From NCBI GenBank assembly GCA_001769835.1, contig MEPR01000083.1, positions 13,025 to 47,441 on the forward strand: DNA of 34,417 nucleotides, read 5' to 3'. The stretch comes from Bdellovibrionales bacterium GWB1_55_8. Its GTDB lineage: Bacteria; Bdellovibrionota; UBA1018. The translations under genes were made by a program, and so were the position numbers. Under the pieces are notes generated by a model, which saw only the letters and a list, made by a program, of their open reading frames with translations, did no database searches and was not told where the DNA came from. Shown here one piece after another: positions 15,725-23,671 of this stretch; the first letter of the stretch is position 1, and each line of letters opens with the position of its first letter.

Positions 15725-16945
15725 ATGCAGGCTCATCCTCTACCGCTGTCGACCGCCGCTGAAATCGAGCAGCTTGCCGCTCGATTGAAAGACTGCGACC
15801 TGATTTCCTTCGATACTGAGTTTATTCGTGAGCAGACCTTTTTTCCCGTGGTCGAACTCATTCAGGTCGCGACGGACGACGAGTCCTGGCTTGTCGATGC
15901 GAACGCTTTCAAGAAGGGATATGCGCCAGGGCCTCAGGGCGGGTTCAATCAGGGGTTGAGCCCTCTTCTTGAGATTTTCGAAAATCAGAAGATCCTGAAA
16001 ATCGTCCATGCCGCGCAAGGCGACGAGGAATGCCTTTATACGAGCTTCGGGCGCCTGGCGTCTCCTACTCTCGATACCGCGGTGGCCGCGTCGCTTTGCG
16101 GTTATGGCGATGGAATCGGCTTGGGTCGACTTCTGAAACTTGGCCTGGATGTCACGATCAAAAAGGGGCACTCACGCACGAATTGGTCTGTTCGACCGCT
16201 TCCAGAACAGCTGATCCAATATGCGCACGAGGATGTCAAACATCTCGTGGCACTCGGGCGGAAGCTTCTGACTCGTTTGGATGAACTTGGGCGCAGAGAG
16301 TGGGCTCTCGAACTTTCGTCGAAGTGGAGCGATCCCAGACTTTATGAGCCCGATGTTGATGGTATTGCGGCGAAATTGATCCGCGGCGGGCACCTGGATC
16401 GAAAGGCGCAAGCGGTGCTTCTGCAGCTCGTCCGCTGGCGCGAGGAGCGCGTGAGGCAGCTGAATCTTCCACGGCGCTGGGTTGCTGATGATTCTGTTTT
16501 GCTCGATCTCGCCCGCGTTCGGCCAAAAGACATCGCACATCTCGGCGCGTTTCGAGGCTTGAATAAAGGAGAGCTGAGGAACAGCGGGGAGGCCCTCCTG
16601 AAAGCGATCGAAAACGCAGGTGCCATCGACGAGCGCCTGAAGACACTCACGTCCGAGCGTCAGGATGCACCGAATCCGGACGAATCGCAGGTGCTCGATC
16701 TCGTGCGATTCTACGTCGGGATTTTAGCGGATCGCCATCGAATAGCAGCAAAGCATCTTGCAACAGCGGCGCAGCTCTTGCCGCTTCTTAGGAATAAAAT
16801 CGAGGGGCCGGCCGATCTCGTTCGGCTTGGAGTTCTCTCGCAGCACGCAGCTGAGCTGATCGGCGAAGAGCTGATCGCTTTTCTAAACGGGAACCGTGCC
16901 GTATCCGTGGACGGCCGTCAGATCAAGATCGTGGAAGTCTCCTAA
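15725..16945 (+). CDS. rnd: Ribonuclease D
   Basis: A 406-residue 3'-5' exoribonuclease of the DEDDy class, acting in tRNA and stable RNA 3' maturation. Exo I has DTEF (Asp30, Glu32), Exo II HAAQGDEECL (Asp100), and Exo III YAHEDVKHL (Tyr166, Asp170). An HRDC RNA-binding domain follows at about 220-290 (QAVLLQLVRWREERVRQLNLPRRWVADD is its core region), and a second, weaker helical region ends the protein, as in E. coli RNase D (375 residues). The AAGG upstream of the ATG is very close to the start codon. Neighbour upstream is the exported DUF3465-like gene; they are probably unrelated in function. Confidence 0.95.
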   Translation: MQAHPLPLSTAAEIEQLAARLKDCDLISFDTEFIREQTFFPVVELIQVATDDESWLVDANAFKKGYAPGPQGGFNQGLSPLLEIFENQKILKIVHAAQGDEECLYTSFGRLASPTLDTAVAASLCGYGDGIGLGRLLKLGLDVTIKKGHSRTNWSVRPLPEQLIQYAHEDVKHLVALGRKLLTRLDELGRREWALELSSKWSDPRLYEPDVDGIAAKLIRGGHLDRKAQAVLLQLVRWREERVRQLNLPRRWVADDSVLLDLARVRPKDIAHLGAFRGLNKGELRNSGEALLKAIENAGAIDERLKTLTSERQDAPNPDESQVLDLVRFYVGILADRHRIAAKHLATAAQLLPLLRNKIEGPADLVRLGVLSQHAAELIGEELIAFLNGNRAVSVDGRQIKIVEVS

Positions 16946-17028
16946 TTCACCGGGTTCGCCCCACCGCGTGTAACACACGTGGAACAGAGGATGCACAGCT
17001 CTTGGGTATACCAAGGGAGAACACGATT

Positions 17029-17715
17029 ATGCGCAGAATCATTATGGGATTTCTATGCACAGGACTTCTAGTAAGTCCACTCTGGGGAGGAGGCGCCGCT
17101 CTGGCGCAGGAAAGAGAACAGACCGATACCGTCACTACCGCCGAGGCGAGCGAGCTTACACGCGGTTTCCTGAAAGATGAGACCGTGGCGGTGAAGCCCC
17201 TTGTCGGCGCGATTGCCTTTGACGATGTCGACGGGAACACCGCCAGGATGGCTTACGGTTTAGAGATCGACTGGAATGCAGCTCCGCTTTTCGGGGAAAT
17301 GATGGAAAAAGACATGTTCTTCGGCCCCACTGTCGGGTTCATTTACTCACATCTGGGAGCCCCGACCTCTGACTTCATCGGAAGAAATCCGGACAACGAA
17401 GCTCTCGGTCAGGCTGGGTCGAACATGGCCGTTATTCCCACGAATCTGAAGGTCGGCTACAATGTCGCTGAAGCTGTCCGCCTGTCGGCTCACGGAGGAG
17501 GGAACATTATTTATCGTTCCGTCGCGAATTCGATCAACCTCGGTGATGACAGCACGGGATCGGATTCACTCTGGAAATATTATCCGAATGCCGGCGCTGA
17601 CATCGAGTTCGGTCTCGGACAGAACGCCGCTCTGAGCTTGCGCCCAGACTGGACCTTCGCACCCAATGATGACTTGTTCATGGGTACGGTGGCCCTTGCA
17701 ATCGGGCTAGGCTGA
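17029..17715 (+). CDS. Small predicted outer-membrane beta-barrel protein
   Basis: A 228-residue protein starting at ATG 17029, with AGGGAGA 8-9 bases upstream. A signal peptide (MRRIIMGFLCTGLLVSPLWGGGAALAQ) directs export. The mature part has short alternating amphipathic segments with Gly and aromatic residues (MFFGPTVGFIYSHLG, NLKVGYNVAEAVRLSAHGGGNIIY, AALSLRPDWTF, LFMGTVALAIGLG), as in OmpA-like eight-strand barrels. It lacks the usual C-terminal aromatic residue. A hairpin CTTGG-N5-CCAAG (17001-17015) lies just before the ribosome site and may affect translation. The gene is monocistronic: a strong terminator follows. Function (porin, sensor or structural) cannot be told. Confidence 0.75.
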   Translation: MRRIIMGFLCTGLLVSPLWGGGAALAQEREQTDTVTTAEASELTRGFLKDETVAVKPLVGAIAFDDVDGNTARMAYGLEIDWNAAPLFGEMMEKDMFFGPTVGFIYSHLGAPTSDFIGRNPDNEALGQAGSNMAVIPTNLKVGYNVAEAVRLSAHGGGNIIYRSVANSINLGDDSTGSDSLWKYYPNAGADIEFGLGQNAALSLRPDWTFAPNDDLFMGTVALAIGLG

Positions 17716-17724
17716 TCCCGCTGG

Positions 17725-17753
17725 TCATCAAAACGGCACGACCGTTTTGATGA
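17725..17753 (+). repeat. Perfect 12-base inverted repeat (stem-loop) after the barrel gene
   Basis: TCATCAAAACGG (17725-17736) and CCGTTTTGATGA (17742-17753) pair perfectly across the loop CACGA. There is no T tract directly after it. It lies 10 bases after the stop codon and 9 bases before a separate intrinsic terminator, so it may protect the mRNA 3' end or bind a protein. Confidence 0.7.
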
Positions 17754-17762
17754 AAACAAAAG

Positions 17763-17794
17763 ACCGGGTGCTTCGATGAAGCGCCCGGTTTTTT
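17763..17794 (+). terminator. Rho-independent terminator
   Basis: Stem ACCGGGTGCTT/AAGCGCCCGGT (11 pairs, one G-T) with loop CGATG, followed by TTTTTT (17789-17794). It ends the transcript of the small barrel protein. Confidence 0.92.
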
Positions 17795-17843
17795 GTTGGC
17801 GCCGCGCTATATAGTTCCGGGTCAGATGTTCCGATAAAGATAA

Positions 17844-19058
17844 ATGGACAGCAAGCAGGCAGCTATGGAGCTGGAACGTTTGTACCAGGACCTCTCGGTA
17901 AGTGAGCAAAAATTCAAAACAGTGGCTGATTACACCTCCAACTGGGAGTACTGGATCAATCCAAGCGGGCGACTGGAATGGATGTCCAGGGCATGTCAGA
18001 AGGTTACTGGTTATGCAGAAGAAGAATTTTTCAAAGATCAGCACCTCCTCGAATCCATCACGCATCCGGAAGACGCAACTATCATTCGAGATCACCTGAT
18101 ATCTATTGGTTCCAACGCACCCTGCACCGAGGAAATCGAGTTCCGGATCATTCACCGGGACGGTACTGTTCGTCAGATCCAGCACACATGCCAGTCCGTC
18201 CACGACGCTTCAGGAAATTATCTGGGTCGGCGGTCAGCGAACCGCGACGTCACTAGCCAAAAGCAGGCTGAAAAAGAAAAACATTATTTGCAGGCGCAGA
18301 TGCTTCAGTCCGCGAAGCTTGCCTCGATCGGGACCCTTGCCGCCGGCGTTGCCCATGAGATCAATAATCCGCTCACGATTTTGCTTGGCAACCTTTCGGT
18401 TCTTGTTGAACAGGTCCCGATCTGGATGAAGCCAGAGTTCCGCGAGCGCTTCGATGTCCTCGCTTTTCAAAAAAGAGTTCAGCACATGGAAGAAGCGGGA
18501 AACCGTATTGCCGCGATAATCGGCACCCTGCTCAACTACTCGCGTGGCGATTGTGGGACGTATCCCTGTGCCGTTGATCTCAATCAATGCGTCGTCGAAA
18601 CAGTGGCATTTTGTAAAACACTCCTTCAGAAGAGCGGGGTCGAGGTCGTCTGTGACCTGGCTCCCGAAAGACCGTTCATTGTCGGCAACATAGGATGCCT
18701 GAACCAGGTCGTGATGAATCTTCTGACGAATGCTCGGGATGCGATGGATTCAGTAACTGGAGAGCGGAAAATCGTAATCCGTACCCGATGCCAAGGAGAT
18801 CTGAGTCAGCTCATCGTCTCGGATGATGGCGCCGGAATTCCAGGCGCGGATGTCACCAAAATCTTCGATCCATTCTTTTCGACCAAGAGCCCCGGAAAAG
18901 GTACCGGTTTAGGACTCTCCATCGTCCATACGATTATTTCTAAATGGGAAGGCTCTATTGAGGTTCAGTCCAAACCAGGCGAAGGTGCCACTTTCACCGT
19001 CAGCCTGAAAACCGCTGCGGCTCTGCCTAAGGCGAGCAGCCAAAAATGTGCCGCGTAG
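17844..19058 (+). CDS. Soluble PAS-domain sensor histidine kinase
   Basis: A 404-residue kinase without membrane segments. A PAS/PAC domain spans about 20-135 (WEYWINPSGRLEWMS...EFRIIHRDGTVRQI). The phosphoacceptor H-box is GVAHEINNPL with His171. The ATPase domain has N box NQVVMNLLTNARDA (287-300), G1 DDGAGIP (327-333), F box FDPFFSTK (341-348) and G2 GKGTGLGLS (351-359). The HEINNP type of H-box is typical of NtrB-like kinases. It would sense a cytoplasmic ligand, redox or light signal through PAS; no conserved haem or flavin residue is obvious. No response regulator is adjacent, so it is an orphan kinase here. It follows a terminator and converges with htrA. The start at 17844 has a weak ribosome site. 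Confidence 0.93.
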   Translation: MDSKQAAMELERLYQDLSVSEQKFKTVADYTSNWEYWINPSGRLEWMSRACQKVTGYAEEEFFKDQHLLESITHPEDATIIRDHLISIGSNAPCTEEIEFRIIHRDGTVRQIQHTCQSVHDASGNYLGRRSANRDVTSQKQAEKEKHYLQAQMLQSAKLASIGTLAAGVAHEINNPLTILLGNLSVLVEQVPIWMKPEFRERFDVLAFQKRVQHMEEAGNRIAAIIGTLLNYSRGDCGTYPCAVDLNQCVVETVAFCKTLLQKSGVEVVCDLAPERPFIVGNIGCLNQVVMNLLTNARDAMDSVTGERKIVIRTRCQGDLSQLIVSDDGAGIPGADVTKIFDPFFSTKSPGKGTGLGLSIVHTIISKWEGSIEVQSKPGEGATFTVSLKTAAALPKASSQKCAA

Positions 19059-19100
19059 GTTGCGTTTAAACACGACCATTCGGGCAGTTCAGCTGTTCAA

Positions 19101-20696
19101 CTACGACGTCGTCTTCAGCGGAATGAACACCTTCTCTTTAGGGCCGCGCTGGACATAGAGAATCGCGGCCTGCCCGGCCTTGAGTTTGCCAGTGGCTTTG
19201 GCCAGATCCGCGGCTTTGCTGATCTCGGTGTCGTTTGCCTTGAGAATGATATCGCCCGGTGCAAGTCCGGCATCAAACGCCGCGCTGCCCATTCGGATTC
19301 CGACCACCAGAGCGCCTTCATCCGCCACCGATCCAAGGAACTCCGCGATTTCGGCAGGAATGTCTTCTACCGCAATGCCCAGGGATTCGAGACTGGGTTT
19401 GGGTGGTTTCGCCCCCGCGGGCGCAGCCTGCCCGGCCAGCTGAGCAATAGGTTTTTTAGGCAGAGGCTCCTCCGCAATGGTCACTGCGAGGTCCTTAGTC
19501 GAGCCTTTCCGAAGAATTTTGACCGCGACTTTTTTTCCGCTCGGCGTTTTTCCGACGAGGGCCTTGAGTTCGCCCGAGTTCCTCACAGGCGCTCCGCCGT
19601 AGTTCAGGATGACGTCGCCCGCGCGGATCGATGCTTCTGAGGCAGGGCTCTTTTCATTCACGTTGCTTATGAGAGCTCCTTGTTTTTTCGCGACTGAGAA
19701 ATGTCCGGCAAGCTGTTCGTCCAGGTCCTGCGCAGAAACTCCGAGCCAGCCCCGCTGGACTCGTCCGTGCTGGATCAGCTGCGCCACGATACCTTGTGCC
19801 AGGTTGGACGGAATCGCGAAGCCGATGCCGGTGAATGATCCACCTTGAGAGAAGATAGCTGTGTTGATCCCGATCACCTCGCCGCGCGCGTTCAGGAGCG
19901 GTCCTCCCGAGCTGCCGGGATTGATTGCGGCATCCGTCTGGATGAAGTCCTCGATATCGAGCACACCCATGTCGCCGCGCCCGATGTAGCTTATGATGCC
20001 GAAACTGACGGAGCGGCTCAGGCCGAACGGGCTGCCGATCGCGATCGCCCAGTCTCCGACTTTCATCCTGGTCGAATTTCCAAAGGGAAGTACCGGGAAC
20101 CGGGCGGGGTCGCCGGATTTTTTCTGGATCTTGAGAATCGCCAGATCTGATTTCGCATCAGCTCCGATGAGGGTCGCAGTGCGTGTCTGGTCCGTGCCCT
20201 TCGGCAATTTATCATCGGTGTTCAGGGTGACGGTGATCCGCTCGGCATTCTCCACGACGTGATTGTTGGTCATGATGAGGCCGTCTTCGCGAATGATGAT
20301 ACCGGAGCCGATTCCCATCGAGCGCCCGGGACCCTCTGGCGACAGCCCGGGGTTTCCGGGAACTCCGCCTTCCGGCGGCATGGCTTGATCACCAAACGGC
20401 AGATCTTCTGGAAACTCACCGGGAAAGCCTGCTTCTTCCGCTGTGATTGTTTTCACGGTGCTGATGCTTACGACCGCGGGCGTTGCTTGCTCCGTGATGT
20501 CATTGAAGGCGTGCGCGGCACGATTCAGAAAATCACGCGTTGCCTTCTTCGACTGGCTGACGGTTTCAACCGCGGCGGACTTCGGTGCAACGGGTGGTGG
20601 ATTGGCGCGAGCCAGGGTTCCAGAGCCGCTCCAGCCCAGCGCCAAAACGGGCACCAAGCCGGCCGTCAAACGAACGAGCCTTGGGTTTATAACCAT
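19101..20696 (-). CDS. Periplasmic serine protease Do/HtrA (DegP family)
   Basis: A 531-residue exported protease/chaperone. A signal peptide (RLVRLTAGLVPVLALGWSGSGTLARA) precedes a Pro-rich stretch. The trypsin-like domain has catalytic His146 (TNNHVVENA), Asp184 (KSDLAILKI) and Ser263 (NPGSSGGPL; numbering from ATG 20696). Two PDZ domains follow at about 307-402 and 437-522, with a Pro/Ala linker between them, so it matches DegP/DegQ rather than single-PDZ DegS. A TTG three codons upstream (20705) is the alternative start. A Gly/Pro-rich insertion (about 90-130) corresponds to the LA loop region. The ychJ gene ends about 30 bases upstream on the same strand. It handles misfolded envelope proteins. 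Confidence 0.95.
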   Translation of the reverse strand: MVINPRLVRLTAGLVPVLALGWSGSGTLARANPPPVAPKSAAVETVSQSKKATRDFLNRAAHAFNDITEQATPAVVSISTVKTITAEEAGFPGEFPEDLPFGDQAMPPEGGVPGNPGLSPEGPGRSMGIGSGIIIREDGLIMTNNHVVENAERITVTLNTDDKLPKGTDQTRTATLIGADAKSDLAILKIQKKSGDPARFPVLPFGNSTRMKVGDWAIAIGSPFGLSRSVSFGIISYIGRGDMGVLDIEDFIQTDAAINPGSSGGPLLNARGEVIGINTAIFSQGGSFTGIGFAIPSNLAQGIVAQLIQHGRVQRGWLGVSAQDLDEQLAGHFSVAKKQGALISNVNEKSPASEASIRAGDVILNYGGAPVRNSGELKALVGKTPSGKKVAVKILRKGSTKDLAVTIAEEPLPKKPIAQLAGQAAPAGAKPPKPSLESLGIAVEDIPAEIAEFLGSVADEGALVVGIRMGSAAFDAGLAPGDIILKANDTEISKAADLAKATGKLKAGQAAILYVQRGPKEKVFIPLKTTS

Positions 20697-20726
20697 GGCC
20701 CGCAAAGGTGCAGTTATGGTGCCGTT

Positions 20727-21236
20727 TCAGACAGCGCAGCATTTTTTGTGCTTTTTACCGCTACCGCAGGGACACGGGTCATTGCGGCCGACTTTCGGTT
20801 CCGCGCGGCGGACGGGTGTATGCTTCGCGGGCTGCGCATCGAGAAACCGCCACTCGGTTCCTTCTTTTTCAAACTGGCTGCGTTCCCAGTGTTCGTGAGC
20901 TTTTCCTTCGCTGACATAGCGTGCACAGAAAACGAGTGTTCCGGTCGAATCTGTTTCGCCGCCTGCTTCGCGTTCCACCACTTCCAGTCCAAGCCAGCGC
21001 GAGTCCTTGGACCATGCTTCCACTTCTTCCCGGTTCACGTCAGCGCGGGTGCGGCTGTGGTGTGTGTCGAGGATGAAATCGATGTCCCCGCGCGCAAACG
21101 CGGTGTAACGCGCGCGCAGCAGGTCCTCGGCAGTCGCGGCCTTTTTCTTCTTCTGAAGAAAAGGGCTGCAGCATTCCGCTAATTTAAGGCCAGACGTACA
21201 GGGGCAAGCTTCTGAAGCAGGGGAAGTCGTTGTCAT
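20727..21236 (-). CDS. ychJ: YchJ-like protein with SEC-C zinc motifs
   Basis: A 169-residue soluble protein of the YchJ/UPF0225 family. The N-terminal Cys cluster ([13 protein letters not shown], residues 11-23) and the C-terminal SEC-C motif ([16 protein letters not shown]) are both complete and should bind zinc; between them lies the NTF2-like core ([22 protein letters not shown]...WLGLEVVE). SEC-C motifs also end SecA, where they bind SecB and ribosomes; the exact role of YchJ is not established. It is followed by htrA on the same strand, probably one transcript. The ATG has no Shine-Dalgarno and a possible promoter (TTGGCG-N16-TAATAT) ends 9 bases before it, so the mRNA may be almost leaderless. 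Confidence 0.93.
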   Translation of the reverse strand: MTTTSPASEACPCTSGLKLAECCSPFLQKKKKAATAEDLLRARYTAFARGDIDFILDTHHSRTRADVNREEVEAWSKDSRWLGLEVVEREAGGETDSTGTLVFCARYVSEGKAHEHWERSQFEKEGTEWRFLDAQPAKHTPVRRAEPKVGRNDPCPCGSGKKHKKCCAV

Positions 21237-21301
21237 AGGCCGTTCATATTATCCGATTTTCGGCTTTCGCCAAGCTCGGAGATGGGGTTAGAAGTATTAC
21301 C

Positions 21302-21670
21302 ATGAAAAACGGGGCGGAAATCACCGAGGCGGAATTTCGAAACCTGGCCCAGGAAGTCTTTAAGCGGATTGACCGCGGTTTCGGTGGAATCGATCCCGAT
21401 GTCGCGGAATGTGAGTGGTCGCAAGGCGCGTTAGTGATCCAGTTCGCCGGCGGGTCGCGCACGGTCCTCAGTATGCAGCCGGCCGTTCGGCAGATCTGGA
21501 TTGCCATGGGCGCCAAAGGCCGGGCTTATCATTTCAATTGGAACCTGGATGCCCGAGTCTGGGTGGACCCGGACCATGCGGCGAAAGCCGCGGGTGGCGG
21601 AGCGGAGCTTTTCGACATTTTTCGAGAGCACATGCGGGAACTCACTGGCTTGGATTTTGATTTGAAGTGA
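21302..21670 (+). CDS. cyaY: Frataxin-like iron-sulfur assembly protein CyaY
   Basis: A 122-residue small acidic protein of the frataxin family, which binds iron and modulates cysteine desulfurase in Fe-S cluster assembly. The N-terminal acidic helix (ITEAEFRNLAQEVFKRID) is followed by the beta-sheet signatures DVAECEWSQGALVIQFAGGSRTVLSMQP and QIWIAMGAKGRAYHF, with WVDPD near the end, as in CyaY (106 residues in E. coli; slightly longer here). It is divergent from ychJ and followed 31 bases later by a glutaredoxin gene, a sensible partner in Fe-S and thiol metabolism. Confidence 0.93.
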   Translation: MKNGAEITEAEFRNLAQEVFKRIDRGFGGIDPDVAECEWSQGALVIQFAGGSRTVLSMQPAVRQIWIAMGAKGRAYHFNWNLDARVWVDPDHAAKAAGGGAELFDIFREHMRELTGLDFDLK

Positions 21671-21701
21671 GTCCTGTGGGTCTTGGAAGGTGAGGGTGGC
21701 T

Positions 21702-21971
21702 ATGGCTGCGGATATCGAAGTTTTCACGACAAAGTACTGCCCCTACTGCACTCGCGCAAAAGAGCTGCTGAAAATACGTGGTCTTCCCTACCGCGAGTTT
21801 CAATTTGATATGGACGATGACGCCCAATGGGATGCCCTGTGCAAGCGTTCCGGAATGCAGACGGTCCCCCAGATCTTCGCGAACGGGCGGCTCATTGGTG
21901 GATACAGCGAGCTCGCCGAATTGGATCGGAAAGACCAGCTGAAATCCCTCCTTCAGGAAGGTTCCAAATAG
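21702..21971 (+). CDS. grxC: Glutaredoxin (class I, CPYC, GrxC type)
   Basis: An 89-residue thioredoxin-fold protein. The dithiol active site CPYC lies at residues 13-16 after the strand IEVFTTKY. The cis-proline motif TVPQIF and the glutathione-binding GGYSEL follow in the usual positions. It reduces disulfides and glutathione mixed disulfides in the cytoplasm. The ATG at 21702 is preferred, since GTGAGGG precedes it; a GTG four codons upstream (21690) is possible. The 124 bases after the gene, up to the transporter, contain no clear terminator. Confidence 0.95.
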   Translation: MAADIEVFTTKYCPYCTRAKELLKIRGLPYREFQFDMDDDAQWDALCKRSGMQTVPQIFANGRLIGGYSELAELDRKDQLKSLLQEGSK

Positions 21972-22095
21972 ATGTGAAGCCGCAGTGCGTCGCGGCGTTT
22001 TCTTATGAATCCGGCGGAACCTGGGTTGAAAGGCGATTGAAACTTCGGGGCGGAGCGGCTAGTTTGCGTAAAACCTACCGGGGAGGGTACCGCAA

Positions 22096-23535
22096 ATGCT
22101 CATGACAAGTCTGACGCAGCTGTTACCGATTGTGATCCTGTTGGGCGCGATCGCGATCGTGATGACGAGATTACCGAAAGTGGAACTGGGTCATTCACCT
22201 CAGTTCCTCGCAAGAAGAAAGTTCAACTGGCTTCCGCTGGGACTCACGTACGCGTTCCTTTACATGGGACGCTATAACCTCACCGTGGCGAAAAACGCAC
22301 TCGGCGGGGCAATGACCAATGCCGATTTCGGAACCATCTTTTTTTGGGGGACGATTGTTTACGGCTTTGCCTTTGTCATCAATGGCCCCCTGACCGATAG
22401 GATCGGCGGCAGAAAGGCGATCCTGCTTGCTGCAGGTGGCGCGGCCATCATGAATTTACTGATGGGATTGGCCGTTTTCTTCGGATACACCGGGAACCTG
22501 GTCCTGGTTTTCTCGATTCTCTACGCCGGAAACATGTATTTCCAGAGCTTCGGTGCTGTTTCGATCGTGAAGGTGAATGCGCAGTGGTTCCATGTTCGTG
22601 AGCGCGGCACCTTCGGTGGGATCTTCGGGATTTTGATTTCCCTGGGCGTCTATTTCGCTTTTGATTGGGGTCGGCTGATTGTCGAGAACGCCCCCACTTA
22701 CTGGGTGTTTTTTGTTCCAGCGTTATTGCTGGCTGGATTCTTCGTTCTCGATATCTTCGCCGTAAAAGATAACCCGAGTGATGCTGGTTTCGAGGATTTC
22801 GATACCGCCGACGCTTCGTCAGGCGATACCGGCCCGCAGCTCGGTGTGGTGGAAGTCGCGAAAAAAATGCTCTCGAACCCGATCATCCTCACGATCGCTG
22901 CTATCGAGTTCTGCAGTGGCTTCCTCAGAAACGCGATCATGCACTGGTACATCATCTTCGCCAAGCAGACGGGGATCATGGGGACTTTTGTTCCGAAAAA
23001 CTGGGGTCTGCTTTTGTGCTGCGCGGGGATTCTCGGTGGGGTTTTCGCCGGAGTGCTCTCCGACAAAATCTTTCACTCCCGTCGCGGACCGATGTCGGCA
23101 CTCCTTTATGGCCTGATGGCGCTCGGTGGCGTCGTTCTACTGTTCATGCTGGACTCGTCTTTTCTGGGATGGGCGGTTGTGTTCCTCTCGATGTGCGTGA
23201 TCGGCGTTCACGGCATGCTTTCCGGGACCGCGAGCATGGACTTCGGTGGCAAGAAGAACGTTGGCGTTGCCGTCGGTCTGATCGATGGGATGGTTTACCT
23301 CGGAACCGCGACCCAATCGATTTTCTACGGCTGGGCGCTTCCGCAGGGGGATCTGGCGAAGGTTCCATCCAATTGGATGATGTGGCCCGTAGCCATGATT
23401 CCGGTCGCTCTCATTGGTTTGTTCCTGGGCACGCGCCTTTGGAACGCCAAGCCGGTTTCGAAGAAGGCTGTTGTCGAGCCTGCTGGTGTTGCACCTGTTC
23501 TTGCAACTATAGGAAATTCTTCAGAAAATACCTGA
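22096..23535 (+). CDS. OPA-family major facilitator transporter (organophosphate:phosphate antiporter type)
   Basis: A 479-residue inner-membrane protein with about 12 membrane helices plus an extra N-terminal hydrophobic segment (8-24). The signature FNWLPLGLTYAFLYMGRYNLTVAKNAL and the loop motif GPLTDRIGGRK (97-107) place it in the organophosphate:Pi antiporter branch, which includes GlpT and UhpT. YMGRYN keeps the substrate-binding Arg characteristic of the family. The substrate (glycerol-3-phosphate, hexose phosphate or another) cannot be decided. GGAGGG lies 9 bases before the ATG. A strong terminator follows 27 bases after the stop, so it is monocistronic or the last gene of a cyaY-grx transcript. 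Confidence 0.92.
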   Translation: MLMTSLTQLLPIVILLGAIAIVMTRLPKVELGHSPQFLARRKFNWLPLGLTYAFLYMGRYNLTVAKNALGGAMTNADFGTIFFWGTIVYGFAFVINGPLTDRIGGRKAILLAAGGAAIMNLLMGLAVFFGYTGNLVLVFSILYAGNMYFQSFGAVSIVKVNAQWFHVRERGTFGGIFGILISLGVYFAFDWGRLIVENAPTYWVFFVPALLLAGFFVLDIFAVKDNPSDAGFEDFDTADASSGDTGPQLGVVEVAKKMLSNPIILTIAAIEFCSGFLRNAIMHWYIIFAKQTGIMGTFVPKNWGLLLCCAGILGGVFAGVLSDKIFHSRRGPMSALLYGLMALGGVVLLFMLDSSFLGWAVVFLSMCVIGVHGMLSGTASMDFGGKKNVGVAVGLIDGMVYLGTATQSIFYGWALPQGDLAKVPSNWMMWPVAMIPVALIGLFLGTRLWNAKPVSKKAVVEPAGVAPVLATIGNSSENT

Positions 23536-23562
23536 AATAGAATTGTTCTGATTGTCCTTTTG

Positions 23563-23602
23563 AAGGGCTCTCTGCATGGATTTGCAGAGGGCCCTTTCTT
23601 TT
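23563..23602 (+). terminator. Rho-independent terminator
   Basis: A 14-pair stem, AAGGGCTCTCTGCA (23563-23576) with TGCAGAGGGCCCTT (23583-23596), one G-T pair, loop TGGATT, followed by TCTTTT. It ends the transporter transcript and separates it from the protease operon. Confidence 0.93.
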
Positions 23603-23623
23603 ACGACGATTCGCTTCAGTGAT

Positions 23624-23652
23624 TTGACGCGGTGCGTGATTCCTGATAGAAG
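23624..23652 (+). promoter_or_regulatory. Sigma70-type promoter for the protease operon
   Basis: TTGACG (23624-23629), 17-base spacer, TAGAAG (23647-23652). It lies right after a terminator and before the subtilisin lipoprotein gene. The predicted start near 23659 leaves a leader of only about 13 bases, which just contains GGAG (23660-23663). Confidence 0.5.
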
Positions 23653-23671
23653 CTGCCACGGAGATTCTTCT

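Noticed and set aside
20259-21182. A 307-residue open frame on the plus strand
   Set aside because: It is antisense to htrA and ychJ, both with complete catalytic and metal motifs; its composition is that of a shadow frame in GC-rich DNA.
23576-23671. Longer N-terminus for the S8 protease
   Set aside because: It would start within the terminator stem and before the promoter; the lipoprotein signal peptide begins at 23672.
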